NCBI GenBank assembly: GCA_002786715.1
Contig: PCTW01000043.1
Location: 13,399 to 77,398 of the forward strand
Direction of reading: 5' to 3'
Length of the DNA stretch: 64,000 nt
Source: Bdellovibrio sp. CG22_combo_CG10-13_8_21_14_all_39_27
Lineage (GTDB): Bacteria; Bdellovibrionota; Bacteriovoracia; Bacteriovoracales; Bacteriovoracaceae
The translations under genes and the position numbers were made by a program. Position 1 is the first letter of the stretch. The number at the start of each line of letters is the position of its first letter. Below are positions 1 to 8,700 of this stretch, in pieces. The notes under the pieces were generated by a model, which saw only the letters and a list, made by a program, of their open reading frames with translations, made no database searches and was not told the origin of the DNA.

Positions 1-553
1 AAGTGGCCTTACACTCTTGACGAGCATCAGCGTCGATTTGCATCTTAGCTACGATAGCAGTGTTGTTTTCGTGAGAGAAAACATTTCTCAAACATTTCAT
101 TGTTCCCCAGTAATCAGCTTGACCCTCATTAGAAGCCCAACGAACAGTACCAAGAAAGTCTTTCTTCTTAGGAGCTCCACCTAAGTGGTGACCTAATTCG
201 TGACAAACAACGAGAGCAAATCCATCTGGAGTTACTGTTTCGTGACGAGCAAGACCGCCAAACATGTGAACTTGATATTCACCGTTTTCTTGTTTTGCAA
301 AAGCGTTAACTGTTCCGTCGTCCCAATTTTCAACGACAACAAGCTTTGCACCTTTTGATTCAACCACTGCTGTGTAGTAATTTTTTACTTTTTCAATGAT
401 GTGAGAAAATTCAGCATGTGTAAGAGAAGCATTCTTAACGTCTGCAGAAATCCAAAGGTCGTTCTTTTCTACGATTCCAGTTTCACCATGCATATCGCAT
501 GACCAAACATTCCATGAACCAACAAGCATCAACGCTATTAACAAAGTTTTCAT
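1..553 (-). CDS. Secreted zinc metalloprotease-like protein (partial, C-terminus outside window)
   Basis: The first 184 codons of a minus-strand gene are visible; the C-terminus lies beyond position 1. The protein starts at ATG 553 with a hydrophobic signal peptide (residues 1-18) ending before Cys19. HELGH at residues 118-122, followed by HLGG, is a zincin HExxH signature in which the two His bind zinc and Glu is the catalytic base. The nearby NEGQADYW segment (142-149) offers an acidic third ligand. I cannot name the family, but signal peptide plus HELGH makes an exported zinc peptidase likely. GGAAGGAG lies just upstream of the start. No canonical lipobox precedes Cys19 (Val-Trp-Ser-Cys), so I read it as periplasmic or secreted. 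Confidence 0.75.
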   Translation of the reverse strand, partial: MKTLLIALMLVGSWNVWSCDMHGETGIVEKNDLWISADVKNASLTHAEFSHIIEKVKNYYTAVVESKGAKLVVVENWDDGTVNAFAKQENGEYQVHMFGGLARHETVTPDGFALVVCHELGHHLGGAPKKKDFLGTVRWASNEGQADYWGTMKCLRNVFSHENNTAIVAKMQIDADARQECKAT

Positions 554-701
554 CGGGATCTCCTTCCTCGCCTTAATTGACATTATTAATATGGTAATCA
601 AAAACACTCCGACAATTGATGTAAGTTTATGTTTGACTATTCATCTCCAGAATGGAAATAGCAGGGCGTTAAGAGCTTGATTTAGTTATGTTTGGAAGGA
701 T

Positions 702-725
702 GTCGATTTGCGCTGCGCAATCGAC
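702..725. repeat. Inverted repeat / hairpin
   Basis: GTCGATTTGC and GCGCAATCGAC can pair with one bulged T, giving a GC-rich hairpin. It lies just beyond the hpf terminator and upstream of the metalloprotease gene, within the 554-773 intergenic stretch. It has no T-run on either side. It may be a second barrier to read-through from hpf or a regulatory palindrome for the metalloprotease gene. Confidence 0.5.
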
Positions 726-732
726 TGTAAGA

Positions 733-757
733 AAGAAAAGCCCTCCGTGGAGGGCCC
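733..757 (-). terminator. Rho-independent terminator of the lpt-rpoN-hpf operon
   Basis: GCCCTC and GAGGGC (740-755) form a stem with a four-base loop. On the minus strand the stem is followed by TTTTCTTTC. It lies about 20 bases after the hpf stop. Confidence 0.85.
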
Positions 758-773
758 TTTTAAAACGATTTTT

Positions 774-1139
774 TTAAGCTACATCATCATCACTGCGATC
801 ACCCCAAGCCTGTTCTACATCGAGAATAACGGGCTCTTCGTGTCCGCGGTGAATACGGTTTTTAGTCTTTTCTTTTCGCTTAATGATTTGTTTCTCAATC
901 TTGTCGACCGCTAGATCAATCGTCTTATAAAGATTATCAGAGTGCGCTTTAGCGTGATATTCGAACTGCGGTCCAAACAGAGTCACTTCTGCAAAGTGAT
1001 TAAGGTCTTGAACGTAACAATTCCATTTTAAATTCATTTTTCCGTCAAAATACTTGTTAATCTTTTCCGACTTCTCTCGAATTCTTTCATCGAGTGAAGG
1101 TGTGTGATCGAGATGCTGAAATGCGATGGTTATTTTCAT
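774..1139 (-). CDS. hpf: Ribosome hibernation promoting factor, short form
   Basis: Small ribosome-associated protein of the HPF/YfiA (S30AE) family, which binds the decoding region of the 30S subunit and silences ribosomes in non-growing cells. The 121 residues match the short form: an N-terminal beta-alpha-beta domain with the typical opening (MKITIAFQHLDHTPSLDERI), then a Lys/Arg-rich helix near residues 75-95. The C-terminal dimerisation domain of long HPF is absent. It is the last gene of the lptC/A-lptB-rpoN-hpf run, the same order as in many Proteobacteria, with an 88-base gap after rpoN and a terminator right behind it. Confidence 0.93.
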   Translation of the reverse strand: MKITIAFQHLDHTPSLDERIREKSEKINKYFDGKMNLKWNCYVQDLNHFAEVTLFGPQFEYHAKAHSDNLYKTIDLAVDKIEKQIIKRKEKTKNRIHRGHEEPVILDVEQAWGDRSDDDVA

Positions 1140-1227
1140 GAACGCTCCTGACTGTTTTGAGAAGTTTCAATCGCTGAAATTCTCCACTAGGCTCTTTTTA
1201 TTTTACAACCTTTCGGCTGATCTCTTG

Positions 1228-2688
1228 CTAACTTTTCACCTTTCTTTTCGCAGAAGATGGGATATCCATCAATTCTCGATACTTGGCCACAGTACGTCTG
1301 GCGACTTTCACATCATCACGAGAAAGAAGTTCCGCAATCTTATCATCGGACATTGGCTTTTTTGGATTCTCTCGCTCAACTAATTCTTTGATTTTAATCT
1401 TGAGAACTTCACTTGTGACATCTAGTCCACCATTTTGTCCGCCAATTCCAGAGTTGAAAAAATATTTCAATTCAAACATTCCGATTGGAGTGTGCATAAA
1501 TTTATTATTGGTCACACGAGAAACAGTTGATTCATGCATTCCAATTTCATTGGCGATGTCTTTTAAAATCATAGGCTTTAAAAAGCGTGGACCTTTCTTG
1601 AAAAAATCTTGCTGATGGCGAACAAGGGCTTTTGCCACTCTAAAAATTGTCTTTTGTCTTTTTTGAATCGACTTAATCAACCACATCGCTGCTTTTAATT
1701 TTTCTTGTACATATTCTTTCGCTTCCGCAGAACCATGCTCCAGCATTTCTCGGTAGGTTTTGGAAATTCGAAGTCTTGGAACTCCATCATCATTTACTTT
1801 TACGACAAACTCTCCGCCAACTTCAACGACAAAAATATCAGGAGTCACATAATGAGTTTCTCCAGGAGTGATCAAGCGCCCTGGACGTGGATGAAATGTT
1901 TTTAAAATTTCAGCAGCAGAATCCACCGCTTCAGAGCTTACACCTAAGGTTTTTGCGATCTTCGTGTGATCCGCACTTTGTAAATCTTTTAAATGATCTC
2001 GAATAATTTTTTCGAGCAGAGGAGATCTCTCTTCCGCAATACGAGCTTGCGCAAGCAAACAATCTATCAAGTCTTCAGCACCACATCCCACGGGATCAAG
2101 GGCTTGAATCATTTCTAATATATCAAAACCGCGATCGCGATCGTAGCTTGTTTTTCCTAGGATTTCCTCAAAAGGAGCTTCGAGGTATCCATCATCATTG
2201 ATGTTGTGAATAATGTATTCTGCAAAGACCATCTCATCTGGGGCGAGATCATCATTCATACGCAATTGCCATAAAAGATGTTCTGCCAGTGTTTGACCTT
2301 GAGAAACAATATTTTCATAGTTAGGTCCATCTTCACTCATGTCTTGAGTGGCCATATTTGGAGCACTTGAATTTGAATTGTATGAATCAATGTAATTTTG
2401 GAAATCGAAATCGTCTTTTTCTGCTACGAAATCGTCTTTGCTCTCGAAGTTCTCTGCTGTCGCTTCCGCAACTTGAGCTTCAAGCTTTTCCATTTCAGCA
2501 TCATTTCCACTTTCACTTTCACCTTCGAAATCAATTTCTTCCAACATTGGGTTCTCAACCATCTCTTCTGAAATAAGATTGGTCATCTCTTGATGAGTAA
2601 GCGTCAGAAGCTTAATAGCCTGCTGAAGCTCAGGAGTCATCGTGAGCTGTTGGGTTTGCTTAAGGCTTTGTGATAACTTGACGGCCAT
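1228..2688 (-). CDS. rpoN: RNA polymerase sigma-54 factor
   Basis: Sigma-54 directs RNA polymerase to -24/-12 promoters and needs an ATP-driven enhancer-binding protein to open DNA. All three regions are visible in 486 residues. Region I is Gln/Leu-rich (SQSLKQTQQLTMTPELQQAI), followed by an acidic linker of about 90 residues (region II). The core-binding and DNA-binding parts follow, with a helix-turn-helix around HESTVSRVTNNKF. The RpoN box ARRTVAKYRE is intact at about residues 463-472. The start at ATG 2688 has GAGGT upstream. Three -24/-12 promoter candidates elsewhere in this window (near 40737, 45901 and 49605) could be its targets. Confidence 0.98.
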   Translation of the reverse strand: MAVKLSQSLKQTQQLTMTPELQQAIKLLTLTHQEMTNLISEEMVENPMLEEIDFEGESESGNDAEMEKLEAQVAEATAENFESKDDFVAEKDDFDFQNYIDSYNSNSSAPNMATQDMSEDGPNYENIVSQGQTLAEHLLWQLRMNDDLAPDEMVFAEYIIHNINDDGYLEAPFEEILGKTSYDRDRGFDILEMIQALDPVGCGAEDLIDCLLAQARIAEERSPLLEKIIRDHLKDLQSADHTKIAKTLGVSSEAVDSAAEILKTFHPRPGRLITPGETHYVTPDIFVVEVGGEFVVKVNDDGVPRLRISKTYREMLEHGSAEAKEYVQEKLKAAMWLIKSIQKRQKTIFRVAKALVRHQQDFFKKGPRFLKPMILKDIANEIGMHESTVSRVTNNKFMHTPIGMFELKYFFNSGIGGQNGGLDVTSEVLKIKIKELVERENPKKPMSDDKIAELLSRDDVKVARRTVAKYRELMDIPSSAKRKVKS

Positions 2689-2702
2689 AAGAGCTACCTC
2701 TG

Positions 2703-3437
2703 TTACATCCTGAATTCTTCTCCAAGATAGAACTTCCTTGCTCTGTCGTTGTTAATAATTTCATTGGGAGTTCCTGAAACCAAGAGTTCTCCACTATTCA
2801 TTATATAAGCGCGATCAACGATCCCAAGTGTTTCTCTCACATTGTGATCCGTGATCAATACGCCAATATTTTTTTTCTTTAAGTCTTTTATAATATTTTG
2901 AATGTCATGGACTGCCAAAGGATCAACTCCTGCAAAGGGTTCATCCAGCAAAATAAACTTAGGCTCTAAAGCAAGGGCCCTGGCAATTTCCACTCTTCTT
3001 CTTTCTCCACCTGAAAGCGCTCCCCCTTTTGAGGTGCGAATATGACCGAGACCAAAATCTTCAATCAATCCTTCCAGCAAAGTGGTCTTTTTATTTTTCG
3101 GAAGATCACGATTTTCGAGTGTTGAATAAATATTTTCTTCAACTGTCATATCTCTAAAAACCGAGGCTTCTTGAGGAAGATAACCAACGCCTTTTAAAGC
3201 GCGAACGTGAATCGGAAATTTGGTGATGTCAGCGCCATCTAAAGTAATTGAACCTTCGTCTGCGCGAACCAGACCAACAATCATATAAAATGAAGTTGTT
3301 TTACCTGCTCCATTTGGACCTAAGAGACCAACCACTTCCCCTTGAGTAACATCAAGGCTTACGTCTTTCACGACAGTTCTACCACCATAACTTTTCTTAA
3401 GATGAGTAGCTTTTAATGTGAGTTGGTTCTGTTCCAT
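2703..3437 (-). CDS. lptB: LPS export ABC transporter ATPase
   Basis: Cytoplasmic ATPase that powers extraction of LPS from the inner membrane by LptFG and its push along the Lpt bridge. It has 244 residues with Walker A GPNGAGKTT at 40-48, the LSGGE signature at 141-145 and Walker B/catalytic FILLDEPFAGVDP at 161-173. The long C-terminal part typical of LptB (SGTPNEIINNDRARKFYLGEEF) is present. A longer frame reaches 3494, but ATG 3437 has AAGGAAAT in front and does not overlap the upstream gene, so I chose it. It lies between the lptC/lptA-like gene (7-base gap) and rpoN (14-base gap). Confidence 0.97.
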   Translation of the reverse strand: MEQNQLTLKATHLKKSYGGRTVVKDVSLDVTQGEVVGLLGPNGAGKTTSFYMIVGLVRADEGSITLDGADITKFPIHVRALKGVGYLPQEASVFRDMTVEENIYSTLENRDLPKNKKTTLLEGLIEDFGLGHIRTSKGGALSGGERRRVEIARALALEPKFILLDEPFAGVDPLAVHDIQNIIKDLKKKNIGVLITDHNVRETLGIVDRAYIMNSGELLVSGTPNEIINNDRARKFYLGEEFRM

Positions 3438-3444
3438 ATTTCCT

Positions 3445-4425
3445 TTATTTAAGCTCGAAGTTAGTTGAAGCATCATCGACTTCAACAACTTCATTATTCT
3501 CTCTCAAAACAATGCGATTGCCTTGAATCACATCGCGCAATTGTAAAACTCGTGGAAAGCCAGTCAGAATCAAACGCCCATCACTCATCATTCCTTCGAG
3601 TTTTTGCCCAAAAGCTTTACGAGTAAAGGTTCGACCACCTGTTTTCACGGTTTCGTCTACTTTCACATCGTCATAAAGCGCGAAGTACTTGAGCTTTTTA
3701 TTATAGTTTTCCAAGAAGATTTCGCCTTTTTGAGCACTTGCAGTTGAGAGTTGCTTGATCATTAAGACATCCTCATTGAGCTCTAATTTCTCTTTAGGTA
3801 AGTCCATGAAAAGACGTGAAGACTTAAACTTGAGGCTTTCCTCGTAAGGGCGCCTTCTGACAATAGTTCCTCGAACATGGCCAGTATAGTCTCCAACCCT
3901 TTCCTTGAGCTTGTAATGAACCGAATCAGCTTCTATCTGAATGCGATCATTGGACTTAAGACTCGTGGCTTCAGTCCAAACATCACCTTCAGCGCGAATG
4001 GCATCTTTGTTTTGCTCAAATAAAATCGAATCGGCCCGAATGGTGGACTGGTCATTATTCATAATGACATTTCCCTCAAGAATTAAACTTTGTTTTTCAT
4101 TGCGATAGATTCCGCTCTTGGCCTTATAGTCCAATGGCAATTGATCTTCTTTTAAGATCTGTCCTTCAGGATTTAAAAAAATAAGCTTGCTTCCGTCTTG
4201 TGCCAAGCTAAGGTCAGTACTGAATAAAGTGATCTGAGCTTTTCCTGGTTCCGTGACGTAATAGTTAGCGCGGCGAAAATAACTTTCTTCAACTGGGGCA
4301 AACATGGAAACATCGCCCTTGAGCCAATCACTATTTTCAGAAGGTTTCCACAATAATGATCCCGCTAGAATAAAGATGAAGCCAACGGATGCGGGAATCA
4401 CTGTGAGCCAGAATTTCCATTTCAT
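3445..4425 (-). CDS. LptC-LptA-like (OstA family) LPS transport fusion protein
   Basis: Membrane-anchored periplasmic protein that probably bridges LPS from LptFG towards the outer membrane. One N-terminal transmembrane helix (about residues 5-25) is followed by an LptC-like part and then repeated OstA-type beta strands (LILEGNVIMNNDQSTIRADSI, IRAEGDVW, LEGMMSDGRLILTGFP). At 326 residues it is clearly longer than a typical LptC (about 190) or LptA (about 185), which suggests both functions in one chain. No separate lptA is seen nearby. I prefer ATG 4425 over GTG 4434 because GGGTGAG precedes it at a good distance. First gene of the lpt-rpoN operon, divergent from mutS. Confidence 0.85.
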   Translation of the reverse strand: MKWKFWLTVIPASVGFIFILAGSLLWKPSENSDWLKGDVSMFAPVEESYFRRANYYVTEPGKAQITLFSTDLSLAQDGSKLIFLNPEGQILKEDQLPLDYKAKSGIYRNEKQSLILEGNVIMNNDQSTIRADSILFEQNKDAIRAEGDVWTEATSLKSNDRIQIEADSVHYKLKERVGDYTGHVRGTIVRRRPYEESLKFKSSRLFMDLPKEKLELNEDVLMIKQLSTASAQKGEIFLENYNKKLKYFALYDDVKVDETVKTGGRTFTRKAFGQKLEGMMSDGRLILTGFPRVLQLRDVIQGNRIVLRENNEVVEVDDASTNFELK

Positions 4426-4604
4426 GAATCTCACCCGATTTTAGCTCTTTGGGGGAACCAAAGGCGTTCCTCATAGTCACTTAAAATTTCAGTTTTTTCA
4501 ATGACTTATTGTCTGACAAAGTCCCTCATTTTTATTGCCAATAAGGACCTCACTCGTTAAGCTTTTTAAACACCAAAAAAGTCCGACGAAAGAGGTTTGA
4601 TCAA

Positions 4605-7265
4605 GTGACTCACACAACACTTCAAGACATCATCTCCCATGGCGTAAAGCTCACTCCTATGATGGAGCAGTACTACAACATAAAACAGAACTACCAAGAT
4701 CATTTGATGTTGTTTCGAATGGGCGATTTTTATGAAGTCTTCTTTGAAGACGCTCATCTCACCAGCAAGGTTTTAAATATCACGCTTACTCATCGGGGAA
4801 AACTTGGTGACTTCCCTATTCCGATGGCAGGAATTCCTCATCATGCCGCAAATGCCTATATCGATCGTTTAACTTCGGCCGGATTAAAAGTCGCTATCTG
4901 TGAACAAGTCCAAGATCCAAAAGACGCTCAGGGCATCGTACAAAGGGCCGTCACTCAAGTGGTGAGTCCAGGAATTCCCTACGATCTCGATCGCGCCTCA
5001 AGCAAAGAAGAGCGATTTATTATCGCTGCAGCTGAGCTTGATTCTAAATATTATTTGGCCGCCATTGAATTTTCGACTGGAGAATTCTTTGGATCGGTTC
5101 TTAATGATCGTCAGTCTTTTCTCGATCGCATTCGTCTGATTTCACCCAAAGAATTTTTATGCTTTAAAGATCAGTGGAGAGAATGGCCAGAGTTGTTCCA
5201 ATTAATCGAAGGTATGGGAATCGTAAAATCCTACCTTGCACCTGAATACTTCGAGCAAAAGCATGCAGGTCTTTACCTCGATAAAATTGTTCCCGGTTAT
5301 AAGCGCGATCGCACTTTGACAAAAGAAGCTGTCATTATTGGCCCGATGTGTGCTCTCGCCTATTATTTAAAATCAACTCAACTTCAGGAAAGTTTTCAAC
5401 ACGTAAAACCTTTTAGACTAGAGAGTGATGTTCAAACCATGAAAGCATCTGCCCCCACACTCATGGGGCTGGAAATCCTTCCTCGTCATCGCGATCAATA
5501 CAAAGATTCAGTCCTAGGCTTTATGGATCGCACATTAACTGCCATGGGCTCGAGAAGTATGCAGCGTTTAGTTTCTCAACCATTGAGAGATATTCCGCAA
5601 ATTCAATCGCGCCAGGACCTGATTGAGTTTTTTATTAACCAAGAAAAGAAACACCAAGAACTGCGCGATCTCCTTAGTGATATTCGCGATCTCGACCGCA
5701 TTCTCGCCAAGCTTGCGACCAATAAGGCCACAAGTGGAGATCTGCTCAATATTTCTTACGCCGTTAATAAGGCCCAAGAAATCATCAAGCTTCTCAATGC
5801 TAAAAACCTCAAGGCCCTTCCAAAACTCGCTCCTAAAATGATGAGCGCTTTAGATGAATTGGCCCAAGAAATCCAAGCGACGCTCAATGATGAAATCGGA
5901 GCCTCTCTCGATAAAGGCAATTTGATCAAGCAAGGAGTGAATAAAACTCGCGATCGCTTGGCGAAAATATCCGTTTCTGCTGAAGATGAATTGGTGAAGC
6001 TCGAAGAGCGCTATCGAAAAGAAACAGGAATTTCAAACCTGAAAGTTAAATCGAACAATGTTGCAGGTTTTTTTATTGAAGTGAGCAAAACACATTCAGA
6101 CAAAATGCCAAAGAAATTTGTTCGCAAACAAACATTAGTCAATGCTGAACGCTACCAAACGGATGAGTTGGCCGAGTTTGAAAAAGAGATGATTACGGCG
6201 AAAGAAAAACTCAGCAAATTAGAGCGAGAAATTTTTCAAAACTTAATTCAGCTAACTCTTGAAAAGTGCCAAGATATTCAAGAGCTTTCTAGTTATCTCG
6301 GACTTTGTGACGCCTATCAATCTCTGGCGCAAAGATGCCGTCAGGAAGAATTTATTCGCCCTGAAATAGTTGAGTATCAAATTTGCCACCTCGAAGGAGC
6401 CTGGCATCCGTTGATTCGCTCTACTCTAAAAGGAGACTTCGTTCCTCACGAACTTCACCTCGATCAAGAATGTTATTTTGGTCTCATCACTGGTCCTAAC
6501 ATGGCCGGAAAAACAACGGTGATGAGAGAAGTTGCTATTATTCAAATTTTAGCGCAAATGGGTTGTTTCGTACCTGCTAAAAAGGCCACTCTCGGTTGTT
6601 GTGATTATCTCTTCTCACGCTTAGGTGCGAGCGATGATATTCTCCGTGGTCAATCAACTTTCATGGTAGAAATGACTGAGACGGCTGAAATTCTCCGTCA
6701 CGCAACTGATCGTAGTCTCATTATTCTGGATGAAGTGGGGCGAGGAACTTCTACTTATGATGGACTCTCTATCGCTTGGTCTTTGGTTGAACATTTCGTT
6801 AATAACGTCAAAGGTCTCACTCTTTTTGCCACTCATTATCATGAGTTGATTGAAGTTGCCGCATCACTATCAGGAGCAAAAAACTTAACAGTTGAAACAC
6901 TTAATCATCAAGGCAATGTTCAATTCATGTATCGCTTGATTGAAGAAGGAGCTAGTCAGAGTTTCGGACTTTATGTCGCCAAGCTTGCAGGGCTTCCTCA
7001 GCAGCTATTAAAACGTGCCGAACATCTGCTTCTTGAGCTTGAAAGCGAAGAAGAAGAAGCTCCCAAAAATTGCAAAAGATCTAAGGATAAGAACCTTACC
7101 CAGCTCTCGCTCTTTCCTGACCAACCTGTACAGGAAATTCCGACCTACCTAAAGAAGATCGAAAAAGAGCTTGGGGCCATCGATATCATGCATTTAACTC
7201 CGATTGAGGCCATTCAGAAGCTTTACGAGTTCAAACGGCATTTAGAACTCAAACACTTGCAGTAA
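4605..7265 (+). CDS. mutS: DNA mismatch repair protein MutS
   Basis: Recognises mismatches and small loops and starts mismatch repair. In 886 residues it has the mismatch-binding Phe-X-Glu motif (MGDFYEVF, about residues 38-45), a Walker A variant GPNMAGKTT near 630-638 (usually GPNMGGKST), and DEVGRGTSTYDG from about 709. QLSLF at 833-837 matches the sliding-clamp-binding consensus QLxLF. The start is GTG 4605 with AGAGG nine bases upstream; ATG near codon 19 is an alternative but would trim the conserved N-terminus. No mutL is in the window. Confidence 0.97.
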   Translation: MTHTTLQDIISHGVKLTPMMEQYYNIKQNYQDHLMLFRMGDFYEVFFEDAHLTSKVLNITLTHRGKLGDFPIPMAGIPHHAANAYIDRLTSAGLKVAICEQVQDPKDAQGIVQRAVTQVVSPGIPYDLDRASSKEERFIIAAAELDSKYYLAAIEFSTGEFFGSVLNDRQSFLDRIRLISPKEFLCFKDQWREWPELFQLIEGMGIVKSYLAPEYFEQKHAGLYLDKIVPGYKRDRTLTKEAVIIGPMCALAYYLKSTQLQESFQHVKPFRLESDVQTMKASAPTLMGLEILPRHRDQYKDSVLGFMDRTLTAMGSRSMQRLVSQPLRDIPQIQSRQDLIEFFINQEKKHQELRDLLSDIRDLDRILAKLATNKATSGDLLNISYAVNKAQEIIKLLNAKNLKALPKLAPKMMSALDELAQEIQATLNDEIGASLDKGNLIKQGVNKTRDRLAKISVSAEDELVKLEERYRKETGISNLKVKSNNVAGFFIEVSKTHSDKMPKKFVRKQTLVNAERYQTDELAEFEKEMITAKEKLSKLEREIFQNLIQLTLEKCQDIQELSSYLGLCDAYQSLAQRCRQEEFIRPEIVEYQICHLEGAWHPLIRSTLKGDFVPHELHLDQECYFGLITGPNMAGKTTVMREVAIIQILAQMGCFVPAKKATLGCCDYLFSRLGASDDILRGQSTFMVEMTETAEILRHATDRSLIILDEVGRGTSTYDGLSIAWSLVEHFVNNVKGLTLFATHYHELIEVAASLSGAKNLTVETLNHQGNVQFMYRLIEEGASQSFGLYVAKLAGLPQQLLKRAEHLLLELESEEEEAPKNCKRSKDKNLTQLSLFPDQPVQEIPTYLKKIEKELGAIDIMHLTPIEAIQKLYEFKRHLELKHLQ

Positions 7266-7299
7266 ATGTCGATAAGTCCTTGTGTGACAAGGAGTTCAT

Positions 7300-7836
7300 A
7301 TGACATTTGGTATGCTCGATAGAAAAATGATTCGCAAACGCTTCTACGCTTTTTTTGTGGATCTTTTTATTGTTGGTGTAACTTCAAAAGTCTTGCTCCT
7401 CACTTACATGCTCTTTATTGAATCTAAACTACGATTTATTCCCTTAAATTATAAAAGATCATTGTACGAGAACATGAAAGTCGTTCACTTTCCTCTCATC
7501 ATGACACTCTTTTTTGGATTGTATTTCCTGTCTCTCTATATCGGTCAGGGTCTATCGCCAGGTAAAGCAGTAATGAAAGTGAGAGTCGTCTCAAACAAAG
7601 ATCCACTTCATGGTCTCACTATCTTTGAAGCTTTTATGAGATCCATTGGTGGACTTGCCTGCTATATGAGTATTTGTACTCTTTTTGTTTTCTCGCTTTT
7701 TAACAAAGAAGGAAAGGGATTGCCTGAATGGATCTCTGGAACGCATGTGATTAGCGAAGAAAAGTATCAGGAAATGCATAATCAAAAAGAAAAGCCACAG
7801 AATACTTTTGTACTCTTTGAAAACGATGCTGCTTAG
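7300..7836 (+). CDS. RDD family membrane protein
   Basis: Small integral membrane protein of unknown biochemical role. The 178 residues show three hydrophobic segments (about 18-38, 66-86, 118-138) and the RDD-family signs: RFYAFFVDLFIV at the start of helix 1, GLSPGKAVMKVRVV after helix 2, and FNKEGKGLPEWISGTHVI after helix 3. It follows mutS by 34 bases on the same strand and has AAGGAG before ATG 7300. Its stop overlaps the stop of the convergent trypsin-like gene. Confidence 0.85.
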   Translation: MTFGMLDRKMIRKRFYAFFVDLFIVGVTSKVLLLTYMLFIESKLRFIPLNYKRSLYENMKVVHFPLIMTLFFGLYFLSLYIGQGLSPGKAVMKVRVVSNKDPLHGLTIFEAFMRSIGGLACYMSICTLFVFSLFNKEGKGLPEWISGTHVISEEKYQEMHNQKEKPQNTFVLFENDAA

Positions 7837-8618
7837 TTCAGCTCCGCCATCGTCATTTGAATCCAATCGAGATAGAAAGCAATATTAGTTAAATATGATT
7901 TCGACTTACAGTCACCTGTTGATGAGCCTTTTTTCTTACTTGGAACATAACTGTTTACACCCAATTGAACCAACTCTCCGTCGACTTCGACGAATGCGCC
8001 ACCACCAGAATCTCCATTGCAAATTCCATTTTCATTACTTTGATCAAGGACGAGCAGCTTTTCTTCCGCACTATATTGATCTAGACTTACCTGGCCCTTT
8101 CTAAGAGTTCCAGCTCCCCCACCAAAAAAACCTGTTTTGTTTTTACCAAAACCTGCAACTTGGATTGGTGTTCCTTTTTCCAACGTCAACAATGAAGAAC
8201 GCTCGATATCCAAAACCTTATACTTACTAGGAACTGTTCCCTCGATTTTGATTAAGGCCAAATCATTTCCAACTGAAGTATTATGAAAATAATCTTTGTG
8301 AACTGCAACAGCTTCTACTTTTACAGTATTTTTTGAATCGGTAATTTTTGATCCAAAAACAATTCTCATTTTTTTAGCATCTTGCTTTTCCACGCAATGG
8401 GCGGCGGTCAGAATAATATTTGATGAAATGATAGAGCCGGTGCAAATCTTAGTTGAGTCAGCGTCCGTTACGCCAACAGTCACTTTTCCCAATTCATCCC
8501 TCGAATCAATTTTAGTTCCACTCATAATTGAAGAAGATAGGATTTCAGTAGAAGAGAGCTCGCTCTTTCCACAGCTAGCAAGTAACAAAATCAAAGCTAA
8601 AAAAGTGGTCATTTTCAT
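7833..8618 (-). CDS. Trypsin-like serine protease, lipoprotein (S1 family)
   Basis: Predicted surface- or periplasm-anchored endopeptidase. The signal ends in an ideal lipobox (LLLASC), so the mature protein begins with a lipid-modified Cys at about residue 16. The chymotrypsin triad is complete: His in LTAAHC, Asp in GNDLALIK, Ser in GDSGGG. Paired cysteines (CTGSI/AAHC, NGICNG, GDCKSKS) fit disulfides. I start it at ATG 8618 because GGAG lies seven bases upstream and the signal peptide begins there; the frame stays open to 8654. It runs into the RDD gene tail to tail with a 4-base overlap. Confidence 0.93.
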   Translation of the reverse strand: MKMTTFLALILLLASCGKSELSSTEILSSSIMSGTKIDSRDELGKVTVGVTDADSTKICTGSIISSNIILTAAHCVEKQDAKKMRIVFGSKITDSKNTVKVEAVAVHKDYFHNTSVGNDLALIKIEGTVPSKYKVLDIERSSLLTLEKGTPIQVAGFGKNKTGFFGGGAGTLRKGQVSLDQYSAEEKLLVLDQSNENGICNGDSGGGAFVEVDGELVQLGVNSYVPSKKKGSSTGDCKSKSYLTNIAFYLDWIQMTMAELN

Positions 8619-8700
8619 GAAATTCTCCATTGAATTGAAGAATCTCAATACCATAAAAAGGCATAGCTTTTTAAGAATGTCCCAAACTATGAATTAATTA

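Noticed and set aside
4525-4540. Sigma-54-like TGGCAATAAAAATGAG upstream of the lpt operon
   Set aside because: The invariant -12 GC is GA here; -24 element alone is not enough.
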